NCBI GenBank assembly: GCA_021495925.1
Contig: JAKEKT010000021.1
Location: forward strand, 124,001 to 188,000
Length of the DNA stretch: 64,000 nucleotides
Reading direction: 5' to 3'
Source: Diplodia intermedia
Taxonomy: Eukaryota; Ascomycota; Dothideomycetes; Botryosphaeriales; Botryosphaeriaceae
The position numbers were made by a program, and so were the translations under genes. This document shows positions 1 to 10,379 of this stretch, one piece after another (position 1 is the stretch's first letter; the number at the start of each line of letters is the position of its first letter). Below the pieces are notes generated by a model. That model was not told the origin of the DNA, made no database searches, and was given only the letters and a program-made list of their open reading frames with translations.

Positions 1-1537
1 CCCCGTCGTGCCGCCGAAGCCTTCTTCCTTCTCGGCGTCCCACTCGCGGCCCGACAGGGCGTTGAGCTTGCGCTGGCGGTTGCGCTCGCGCTCGCCCATC
101 ATCTGCTGGCGGTTCTGGCGCTCGTGCTTGGCCCGCGCCCGCGCCTTGGCCGCCGCCTCGGCCTCGCGCTCCTCGAACCGCGCCTGGTCGGCCTCGGCGC
201 GCGCGTGCGCCGCCGCGAGCGACGCGTTCTTGAGCTTGATGGCCGACATGCGCTCCGCGAGTTCTTCTTCGGTGAGTTTGGCCTGTGTGAGTCGTGTGGG
301 GTTAGGCAAAAAGTGGCTGAGCAATAGACGGTGCGTTCCTCCCCCCGACTGTCGGTTGTGGTGTTGGTGGAGGGTGGGGGCGGAGAGACGAGCTGTATCA
401 ACGATACACCACACACCACATACCCGACCAGCACGCCGTCTTGTCCGGGAAAAGCGCAGGGGAAGAAATAGCAAACAAACCACGTACCTTCTTTAAGCCG
501 CCCGTAGCACTCCTGTCACCCCTCACAGCACCCTCCTTCTTAGGTCCCTTCGGCGGCTGCTTTTCCAACCCTCCTTCTGCGCCTGTGCCCTCGCCCTCTT
601 CGATATCAATATTCGCCGTGGCCTCGCCGTTCGCTTCTCCAACTTGTTGTTGCGGCGGTGGCTGTTGCTGCGCATTACCAGCCGCCCTCGGCTTCCTGTT
701 ATCCGGCGCATGCTGCGACGCGCCCAACAACCCACCCCTGTTCTTGCCTCCACGCCCACCACCGCGCCCGCCTCTGGCATTCGCCCTTCCAGCGCCTTGC
801 TGCTGCTGCTGTTGTTGTTGCTGCTGCTGCTGTGCCCGCGGCTGGTGCTGCTGGGGCGAATTCGTCTGTTCTTGCTTCCGCGGCGGCTGCTGCTGCGGCG
901 GCGCCGGCGACGTCTCCACCGCAGCCGCAGTGGCAACGATGACATCCGGCGCCACCGCATCATCGTCATGCGGCGGCACAGCGACGACAGCCTCGCCATC
1001 AGCCGTGACCGCGGGTTGTGACAGTATTTGCGAATGCGCTTGCGCTGCTTCCTCCTCCTCGTGGTCGTGGGCGTGCTCGTGCTCGTCGGTATCGCCTTCG
1101 TCCTCTCTTCCGTCTATGCCGTGTTCTTCGTGATCCTCGGCCGGCACGATCAGCTCCACGACCGGCTCCCCGGCCACGGGCGTGAAGTCGTCGTCGAACA
1201 GGTCGTCGTCCTCGCGCGTCTGCGCGAACTCGTCTACCATGGGGTCGGGGCTGTACAGTCCCCCTCCTTCTCCCGCGGCAGGGGTGGGGGCGGCAGCCGC
1301 GGCGGCGGTGTCGACCGTTTGCGGCTGGTGATGCGCAGCAGTCGTAGCATCGTCGTCATTATTGTTTGTGGTAGCCTGTTGTTGTTGCGCGGATACGGAT
1401 GGGCTATCGTCGTCCTGGGCGGGCTTGTCTGGCGGCGCGGTCGAGGGTTGCGTCTGCGGCGGTGGCGGCGGCGGCGATGCGGCTGAGTGCTGCTGCTCGG
1501 ACGCGGCCTCCGACTTGGCCCAGCGAGAAGCGAGCAT
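1..1537 (-). CDS. Uncharacterised Q/RGG-rich fungal protein, 3' end missing
   Basis: Exons 488-1537 and 1-282 on the minus strand are joined by a 205-nt intron (donor GTACGTGG, acceptor CACACAG), in phase. The gene runs off the left edge; 444 residues are visible. I chose the ATG at 1537 because the upstream in-frame codons are not protein-like and the N-terminus MLASRWAKSE is compact. The first 300 or so residues are low complexity: proline, acidic/histidine and glutamine stretches, a run of about 12 Q (DNA 797-832), then an RGG/GRGG block typical of RNA-binding tails. The second exon is different: a highly charged alanine/arginine/glutamate helix beginning LTEEELAERMSAIKLKN and ending near GREWDAEKEEGF, probably the conserved part. 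I do not recognise the family. The RGG box and charged helix suggest an RNA- or ribosome-associated protein, which is inference only. Confidence 0.75.
797..832 (-). repeat. CAG/CAA trinucleotide run (polyglutamine)
   Basis: Twelve CAG or CAA codons in a row on the minus strand inside the first gene encode a glutamine run. Mixed CAG/CAA usage makes it less slippery than a pure repeat, but length differences between strains would be expected. Confidence 0.85.
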
Positions 1538-2030
1538 GGCGTGCTTGGGAGAGATTGTGGAGGAATCTGTTTGGTTTGCGCGATGGACGAACGGGTCGGG
1601 AATGGCGACTCGGACTCGCGATGTTGTGGTAAAAATTTGTGGCGTAGAGGTTTGCGGGGAAAAGAGGCGGGTTGGATCAATGTTGTGATGTTGATGGCCT
1701 GGAGATTTGGGCGCACGGCCCTCGATGCTCCGAGCTTCTGCACGGAAGTCCCTGCTTCTTCGGGCAGGCGGTGAGCCGGCATTTGAGCAGACACTTGGCC
1801 ATCCCTGCAATGCACTTGCCGGCCCGAACTCAAGGTTTCCTCAAAGCCTCGATTTAATAAATAGCAAATATCATCTCTACTTCATACTGCGTTCTATGTT
1901 CCGCATCCAATAAATCCCGGAAACCATTTTGCAAAAACTCATTACCCATTCTTTTTCATCCCATCCGTAGACAGCGATAGTGGTATCAACAAATCAATAA
2001 AGAAGCCGTCATGTTCATGCTTTTTTAACT
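1538..2030. other. Intergenic: promoter of first gene and 3' end of Kap123
   Basis: Both flanking genes are on the minus strand, so this 493-bp stretch holds the 3' untranslated region of the importin gene and the promoter of the uncharacterised gene. The part at 1845-2020 is AT-rich. I see no other gene. Confidence 0.6.
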
Positions 2031-5000
2031 TCAACCGCGCAGGCGCTGGACGAGGGCGATCAGGTGCTGCTTGGTCTCCTCCTCAAGCTGATCCTCAGGC
2101 GGGCCGAGCACCTTCTCGAAGACCTGCATCAGCTGAGGAGTGAGCTGCTGCATGAGCTGCTGGATCTGCGGCTCCTGGACTCCGTCTGGGATTATTTATT
2201 AGTATGGTGCTCAGTTGATATGGCGGACACATTGCACTTACAAAGCTTCATCAACATGGTGTACACAGGCTGGTTCTCGTCGTAATCCTCGCGGAGAGGA
2301 AGGAGCTCAACCAGACGAGGAAGAACCTGCGCAAGAGGAACGTTCTCCGGGTGCCTCATAATCATGCGGCTGATGCAGCCAGCGGCGTTGTCAAGCATGC
2401 GGGCCTCCTGTTGCTCGTGCAGCATCGGCTCAAGCTTGGTGAAGATGGTCGGGAAGTTCCTGAGAACCTCCTGGACGTCGTTGGACTTCTCGCAAAGCAT
2501 ACCGACAGCGTACGCAGCGTTGGACCGGGTCTCCGGGTCCTCGTCCGACAGACGGTGAACCAAGAGCTTCATGAGCGTCGTCGTGTAAGGAGTGACGGCA
2601 CCGCCCATGTTGCCAACGCAGTCCGCAATGGAGCCAACAGAGTTGCTGCGCTCGACAGACTCCTGCCCACTTGCGTACTTCATGATTGACTTTTCGAAGA
2701 TCTTCCAGAGCTCGGCGAAGCTCTCACCAAGAGCAGCCGACAGGCAGGTCACGCAGTCAAGCGCAACCTCAATGACGAGCCAGTCGTACTCAGACGACTC
2801 GTCAAGCGCCTCGTCAAGCTCGTCGCCAAGATCCTGCTGGCAGGGGTGGCGCTTGGTAAGGATAGCGATGAGGTGGTTGGTGAGCTGCGGGATCACCGTG
2901 CCGTTCTGGTTGACCAGGATGGCGGGGCCAGTGAGCTTGAGAGTTGCACCAAGGTCACGGCAGATATCGGTGACAGTGCCACTAAACATCATGTCAGTAT
3001 TTTCCTCTTTGAAAAACAGCCAGAAGATACAAGGGATGTTTGTGTGATCAGAAACAGAATCGCGTTCACGTCAACCGCAACATTGTGCGTCAGAGTGAGC
3101 TGGGTAATTAACGACTGTGTTGTCATCTTGTCGGAAGGGTGTTGTGCTGTGCACCAGAGCAAAAGAAATTAGGACTTACCGGTCCATCTCGTCCTCGAGA
3201 ATCTCAAGGGTTGCGTTCATGGCCTCTTGAGCAAGCTTGGCAAGGTCGTCGGAGGGCTGAACCTGAAGAGGAAGGCCAGGCTTCCACTTGGCCATGCCCT
3301 CACCCTCAGCCATGCCCCAAAGAGTGGCGTAAGAACGCCAGAGAGTGCCGATAGCAGACTTACGGACGCCCTCGTAAGCGTGGTGGACCATCTTCAAGAC
3401 AACATCGATCGTCCTAGCAAGATAAGGCACGTAGCGGTGGCGGCAGGAGGAGATGACATCGCCAATGACCTCAACGGCAATTTCCTTCTCCATGGCAACG
3501 GCGGTGACTGCGTTGAGATCATCCCAGTCGTCGTCATCGTCCTCGTCGTCCAGGTCAATGATACCGTCATCCTCGTCATCCTCGCCGGGATCGGCGACCT
3601 TGATCTTCTTGCCAGCGACAGTGACTTCCTGGCCAATGAGATCCTTGGCCTCCTCGCCAAGAGCAACCTCGAGGTCAGTCTCCTCCTGCTGCAGGCACTT
3701 GAGGAGACCCTCAACAACACCAGGAAGGAACGATTCGAAGTCCTCCTCGTAAACCTTGGCCATGGTGCTCCACAGGATGTAGCTGGTCTCGCGAAGACGC
3801 GGGTGGTCAAGGTTAAGCGCCTCCTCCGAGGCCTGCATGAGACCCTGGACATATTGCCTGAACGGCGCAGGGCCGACGGCACCAGCAATCTTTCCCATAG
3901 AATCGCAGACAACGCCGCGCAGATCAAGCTCATCCTGGCTATCCTTGAGCTGAACGAAAGGAGCCAGAGACTGCATAGTGGCCTGGAAGAAAGGCAGGAA
4001 AGCGCCACCAGCTGCAGCAGCGACAGAGCCGACAGCGCCGACAGAGGCGATCTGGGTCTTGAAGTCCGAGGAGTTGAAAAGGTTGTTGAACCTCGGGACG
4101 AGCTCGGCGACGTACTTGGCGGCATCCTCCTCGTCCAAGCCCTCGATCAGCGAGTCGATGGCATTGCAGCTACCGCGGACGATCTCCAATGCGCGGTCAG
4201 ACTCAGGGCCCCGTGCAGCCTCGACGGCCATATCAAGGTTCTTGACGAGGGCAGGAACCAGCCTGCCGTGCTCCTTGGCCATTTCCTCGGCCAAATCGTC
4301 GGCAAGCCTGGCCACACCGTTCAAGGCGGCAGCGCGCACCTTGACCTCGGGATCTTCAAGAAGACGAAGGGCCAGGGGCAGGATTTCACCAAGCTGGGTA
4401 GCAATGAAGTCGGGAGCACCCTCGACGCACATTCCGAGGGCAAGGATACCGGCACGCCTGTAGTCGGGGTTCTCGTTGTTGACGTAGCTGCCCATGGCAT
4501 GGAGCAGGGGAACAATGACCTGGTTGGGGGGCAGGCTCTGGGCAAGGATATCGAGCAGTCCAAGAGCGGAGCGAGCCGGTGTGACCTCCTCATCCTCACT
4601 AGACAGGTCGCCCAACTCGGTCACGATGTGGAGCGCGGTGATGGTGAGCTTCTCACCAAGCTTCTTGGCCGTGATCTTGAGCTTGCGGTACCGCACGCAC
4701 TGCATGAGGAAAGCAAGCGCCTGGGAACGGGCATCATCATCAATCTCGGTCTTGGCGCCAATGTTGTTCATGAAGTTGACGAGATCCTCAAAGTGCTTGT
4801 TTAGCAGAGCGGACTCGCAGCCGAGCAGGGTCTGGAAGACCTCGAAGGCTTGCATAGACTTGTCCTCGTCACCAGACTCGATCGTGTCCTGGAGAACCTT
4901 GACCATGCTAGGGAGAATGCTGTTGAAAAGCTCAAGAGAGTGCTCGTCCTCCTCAGGGTCAAGCAGCATGGCCACACGGCTCAGAGCCATCATGGTGTTG

Positions 5001-5593
5001 ACGCGGACCTCCAGGCTGGCGGGGTCGTTGATGGTCTTGCCGAGCAGGTTGAAGAGCTCTCCGAAGTTCTCGGAGAACATATCGCCCATGGTCTCGACGA
5101 GCGTGTAGATCATGAAGACGGCAACCTCGCGGTGCCTCGCGACGTCGCTTCCGGCAGCCTGGTGCAGGGTCTGGGGCAGGTCGGCCCACTGTCCATCCTC
5201 CAAGTCCTTCTTGGCGATCGCGGCAACAACGCGGGCGGACGAGTGGCGCACGAGGGTGACTTCCTGGTTCATGGTCGACTGGAGCAGCTGGTTGCGGATC
5301 TCAGGCTTCTGCTGCTCAGGCAGGCTGGCCCAGTGCTTGCCGACCAGCTTCCTCGCCTCAACGGCGGCAAGCTGGCGCAGAGCCTGATCCTCATGAGAAA
5401 CGAGGATCTGGAGGAGGGTGGTGAGAGACTCGGGCGACTTGTAGTAGTCCTTGTTCAGCGTCGCGGTCGCGGCCTTGACACGGTCGGTGTCGGCTATGCT
5501 GCTGCGTGAGCGGGCGCTGGCGCGGGGGTGAAGGGGGTTTTACTTACGCAGCAGGAGGCTCTGGAGGAGCCCGACAAACTGTTGCTGGTCCAT
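2031..5593 (-). CDS. KAP123: Importin beta-4 / karyopherin Kap123
   Basis: Four exons on the minus strand (5548-5593, 3180-5493, 2242-2981, 2031-2185) close in frame to 1,084 residues, about the normal length of fungal Kap123. The start MDQQQFVGLLQSLL leads through a GTAAGT intron into PDTDRVKAATATLNK, the classic first HEAT repeat. The rest is a HEAT-repeat solenoid with an acidic loop (DPGEDDEDDG then a run of D/E) near residues 640-670. The last intron carries a perfect ATACTAAT branch site. Kap123 imports ribosomal proteins and histones H3/H4 into the nucleus, binding Ran-GTP at its N-terminal repeats (family knowledge). The upstream neighbour is divergent and 1.7 kb away. No oddities seen. 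Identity is confident; the closely related importin-4 name is equivalent. Confidence 0.95.
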
Positions 5594-7259
5594 GGCGGGC
5601 GACTGAACAAGCGACACGGCCAGCAAAAGGAGGGGTATCACAAAGTAAAGGGAAAGTGCGGGCGCTTGAAAGGAAGACGGCGGTGGGGGGTTGATTATTT
5701 TTTTGAGGCGGAAATTCTGCCAGGCGCCGGCGCTCACCGCCACGCGAAGGGTCTCGGCGAACCCTGTCGGGCCATGGCTGATCTCTTGCCATGCAACAGA
5801 GCGGAGCGATCTTCACTGGCTGCCAAAATTTCTGCGCCGACACGACACGCCGGCCGTCTGAATCTAATTGGCCTACGCGTGCAGCAGGCCCGGCGCCAGC
5901 GCTTTGTTTTCACTTTCTGTTTGGAGCAGCTGCGGTTTTGTTGTGGCAACCGCGACCAGAATTTTCAAGTCCGAGCCGAGGCGCCTATGAGATCATCCCG
6001 GCGGGACGCGGCTTTGCGCAGGTCAATGCGCGTGCTTGAATGCATCTTGCAACATCCGTACAAGAATGTTGCGCCACCTTGCACGTTTTGCGAACGTCTT
6101 GCATCGCGGGCTCGAAAAAATCGGCGCCTAGTGTAGCCTGGTCTGTGCGCTGCTTGTGTCCATACACAGTTGCCTCGTGGCGCGTTGTTGGGACGCGTTA
6201 TTTACACGAAGACCCTGAACCAGAAGCTTCACGCCGGGGCTCCACAACTGCTGCCGTCCAGGCGCAACATCAGTTTCCAGGCGCGTTTCGATACTTCCTA
6301 TCACCTGGTAAAGGTTTCGAATCAGTCGCATAGCTCTCCGTCATACGATCGGCTGAGGTAGAGCAGCTCCTCTCTCCAGCCAGCGTCCGGTCTTGCGTCG
6401 TCCGGGCGGAACCAAATGCTAGAGTTAGATCTGTCTTGCGAATGTTGCGACTTTGCCTTGAGTCTACTTTGCCGAGATTGTTCTTTGGACGACGGGAGCA
6501 TATGCGGATAAGTGAAGCATGAGGTTCATAAGGTGCCACAACACAACATTGCATACGATCTTTGCACGGCTAGATCCTTGAAGCATGAGATGACCTACTT
6601 GTGGGCACCGAATTCGACCCAAATGCATGCCTCTACTATCAATCTATTATGACCGAACGTATCATTGGACCTTCCGTAACTTCTGATTCCGTGCGCCGTC
6701 TAGAAAACATATTCCATCCAATTGCTCGGACCTAGCTTAATTCACGTACACACGGCACCTTCGCTCTAGGAGATTTCCCCAAGATTCACGAAGGAGCCGC
6801 CGATCGATGGGTAGCACTTCCGGTGTACTTCGGTTTCTCTACTGAGCCAACAAAGCGAGGAGTTGTCCTCATGGTTTGGCAGGCAGACGATGCAAACACC
6901 GGGTTGGAGCGCGTCACCGGCAGCACGCGAGCAATGGAACTGTGGCCTCAGGCTATGCAGCTGAGCTGTTCGAGCTGGCGTGGCTGGGCTATTCCATATT
7001 AGGCTCTAGCGCGAATATGGGTCGTGCCTTCCAAAGCCAAAGATGCTCTGTCGCTGCTTTACGGCAAACCGACCTTAGACCACCCCTCCGCCGTCCCTCG
7101 TCATCTTGGCTCCCATCCTCCGGCCTTACTCCCCGCCATCTCCTCACGAATTTCTGCGGCCAAACCACCCCAGAATCCTCCGCTCAAGCTCTGGGACGCG
7201 CTTGACGGAACACCTCACCCCCGATACCTCTTGCTTTCGCCGCATCGAGCTCCGCACTC
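5594..7259. other. Long intergenic region between divergent genes
   Basis: This 1.67-kb stretch separates the divergent starts of Kap123 and the DUF2433 gene. Open frames are short, overlapping and without recognisable motifs. I find no splice-compatible gene, tRNA or repeat. It presumably contains both promoters. Confidence 0.5.
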
Positions 7260-9463
7260 ATGGCTGCTGTACGTAACGCGCGCGCGCTCTCTTTCCCACG
7301 CGATGCCGTCGCCCGCCATACCGCAGCTACTAATTGGTAGCAGCAAGCACCCAACCAGCCGCGCGCCTTCAACGCTCCTTTCCTGCCGAACGGTGGCCCA
7401 AACGTCGGCCCTACGCCTGGCGCCCAGCCTCTGCTTCCCAACCAAGGCCGCATCGTCCAGACCCAGAACTCGAGAATCCTCTGCATTGCTGATGTCCGAG
7501 GCAAGTTTGCGCGCGTTGATCGCTGTCAATTGCGTTGTTCGAGGCTGACAATCTGGCAGGCAACCTAAGATCTCTGAACGAGCTCGCCGACCAGGCGAGA
7601 GCTGACGCTATCATCCACACTGGTGACTTCGGATTCTACGACGACCGCTCTCTAGATCGCATCGCCGAGAAGTATGACCGCACCCGCTATGCGAGCTTGG
7701 GTAACCGCTGACACCTCATCAGGACGCTCCGCCATGTCGCCCAGTACTCGCCGCTTCTCTCGCAAGCTGTGAAGAACTCGATCGCGCAAGCACCTCCGCA
7801 ACCTCCTCTTAGGGACCGCTACGTTCGTGAAGGCCTGAAGCTCTCGGAGCTTCCGGACTTCCTCAACGGCACATACAGCCTGAAGGTGCCTGTCTACACG
7901 GTCTGGGGCGCGTGCGAGGATGTTCAAGTTCTGGAGAAACTGCGTTCGGGAGAGTACAAGATCAGCAACCTTCACATCATCGATGAGGCGCACTCCCGCC
8001 TGGTTGAGGCTGGCGGTATCAAGCTTCGCCTGCTTGGTCTGGGTGGTGCGGTTGTCATGCACAAGCTGTTTGACAATGGTGAGGGAAGAACGACCATTGC
8101 TGGAGGCCAAGGCACCATGTGGACGACGCTGCTGCAGATGGGTGAGCTGGTCGATACGGCCAATCGCGTCTACGATCCTACGGAAACTCGCATTTTCGTC
8201 ACTCACGCCTCACCCGCTCGTGAAGGTCTTCTCAACCAGCTCTCTGTGACCTTGAAGGCGGACTTCTCCATCTCCGCGGGCCTGCACTTCCGTTACGGTA
8301 GCTCTTACAACGAGTTCAGCGTGAATCCAACCTTGGACCACTACCGCGGTAAGCTTGCGGCTTCTCGCGCATCGTTCAACGATGTTTGGGAGACCGTCAA
8401 GAGCGAGGTGGAGCCGGCCGTCTCGGAGAACACAAGCCAGCAGGCGCTACTGAAGCTGGCTTTGGACATCGTCGAGAAGATGCCCACCATTGCCAACGGC
8501 GGCAACCCATTCGGAGGCCACGTTGGACCTGCGACGGGCCAGATCGACGAGAGCGCGTTCAAGAACATGTGGAATTTCAACTTGGCAGACGCTGCTTACG
8601 GATGGTTGGTCCTGGACATTGACCAGGGAAGGATCGGTACCGAAATGCGTGCCCAGGGTTTCAACTTCGCTCATCGTGGTGTGAAGAATGCTCCCCAGGG
8701 CCCGCCCGGTGCCTCGAACGCCACTGCACCCGCTCAGGCTCCTACTGGCCCTCAGCAGTCTCGCCCGGCTGCTGGCACTCCCGCGCAATCGCAGCAGCCC
8801 AAGACTGCACCTCAACCCACTCGCTCGCCTGCTCCGGCCGTTCCCAATATGCCAATCAAACCTGCCACCCCGAAGCCTGCCGCCACGCCTAGTACCGCAG
8901 GCACTCCCGCCGCTGGCAACGTGGAGAAGGCAACTCCTGCGGAGACCAAGCCGAACGGAACCTCTGGTCAAGACAAGCCGGCTGAGTCTGTACCTAAGCC
9001 GGAAATCGGAAACACGCGCCCTCCGATTCACGGTCTTTTCATCACCAATGCCGGATCCGAAGACGACGCCAAGGCGTTGTTTGCTGCGGACGACAAGGAC
9101 AAGATCCAGCGCTTTGACAAAGGCAAGAACCCTGCTGGCGGCATGACCGCTCACTTTGACACCGCCGAAGATCTGCACGCCATCTTGAACAGGATGGATC
9201 CTGAATACACTAGTGGCAAGCAAGGCAAACCGTATGTTAGGGTTTACAAACCCCGGGGCGGCGGTCTCGGCTGGGGAAGCACCCGCGGTGGCGCACAGGG
9301 CAGCGGATACCGCAGCGGCGGGGCTAGCGACAGTGAAGGCGGCCGTGGCCGCGGCGGCTTCCGCGGCGGTCGCGGCGGCAGGGGAGGCGAGAGGGGTCGC
9401 GGTCGTGGCCGTGGCGGCTTCAAGGACGGTGGCTCCGGTGCGCCCGCTGGAGGCGACTCGTGA
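7260..9463 (+). CDS. DUF2433-type metallophosphoesterase with C-terminal RGG tail
   Basis: Exons 7260-7268, 7341-7500, 7560-7671 and 7723-9463 join in frame to 673 residues. The 9-nt first exon (MAA) ends at GTACGT; its downstream acceptor has a TACTAAT branch site very close to the AG. The second intron starts with GC (GCAAGT), not GT. The N-terminal half carries phosphoesterase-like signatures: ILCIADVRGNL, HTGDFGFYDD and, near IFVTHASPAREG, the late histidine motif. I recall this fungal family as DUF2433. The middle is a proline/alanine/threonine linker. The C-terminus has a conserved block (GLFITNAGSEDDA through YVRVYKPRGG) followed by a dense RGG/GRG tail. An RNA-linked phosphatase role is inference; the substrate is unknown. 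The start codon is the least certain part of the model. Confidence 0.85.
7501..7559 (+). other. Non-canonical GC-AG intron
   Basis: The exon ends GATGTCCGAG and the next base pair is GC (GCAAGT), with acceptor GGCAG at 7555-7559. Splicing here restores DVRGNLRSLNE, which fits the phosphoesterase motif. No GT donor nearby preserves the frame. GC-AG introns are a known minority class. Confidence 0.8.
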
Positions 9464-10379
9464 ATGACTAATTTACGGCAATGATCGAAGGGTTATTGCC
9501 GGTCCAGTTTCTAACTTCTCTGGGGTTGCATTCGATTCTACCTGTAGTGGCTAGCTAGGGAGTAGCGGGTGGTCGGATGGAGCACGGGTCGTTGTTTTCA
9601 GGGCGGTAGAAAGAGAGGCAGGTTCAGGATATGGCTTTCCGAGCATTCAGGCACAGACTGATTCCAACTCGGAGGAGCTTTCCCTTGGCTTTTTCTCTTA
9701 TTGCTTCACTTTAAGTCGTGTTGTGGTAGACGTGCCTGGGCGAGCAGACTTTAGCGTCACTGTGTGTATTCCCCGAAAAAGATTATTCCCCTGTACGTTA
9801 CGTAGCGAGTAATGGGAAAAGTCGTGATTTCATCACCTGGGCGACTGGGGCGCAGAACCTAGTTGAGGCTAATTCACTTCAGCCCTACGAGGCTGACTTG
9901 TACGACCACGAACAACTTTAAGAGCGGCAAAGGCACACCCATTCGTACGGAAAAAGATCGATCTTTCCGATTGATCGAAGAAGGAACAGCGACGCTAGAT
10001 GGCGTCTGATAGAGTCGCGGATAGCGCGCAGATCGGCGCAGTAGTCTAGTGGTGTGTGGGGTCGCATGTGCCTGGGCTGGAGCGGAGCCAGTGCCAGTTG
10101 GGAGAGCTCGGGCTGGCCCAACGCTTGGCTGCGCGCCGACGGGGAGTGACGTGGGTGCGTCGCAACAGCGGGTTCCTACAGACCGAGCACGGCTGCAACT
10201 GATCAACCCCAGACCACGACACGCCATCCCGCCACCTGCGCTGCGCGCGTCTCCACGACAACTGTTACCCCGCCCTTCGCTGCTCCAACTGCCTCAAATC
10301 ATTTGCGACAGTCTCATCCGCTTCTCAGAGTCGCCGTTTCTCCGCGCCACACCCGCAAACCACACCCGGCGACATCGAC
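9464..10379. other. Intergenic, tandem genes
   Basis: This 916-bp stretch holds the 3' region of the DUF2433 gene and the promoter of the NPC1 gene. The last 150 bases before the NPC1 start are C/T-rich, as is common at fungal promoters. No gene recognised. Confidence 0.5.

Noticed and set aside
3227..4804. 525-codon plus-strand frame opposite Kap123
   Set aside because: The minus strand encodes a full HEAT-repeat importin with clean splice sites; the plus frame is its antisense shadow.
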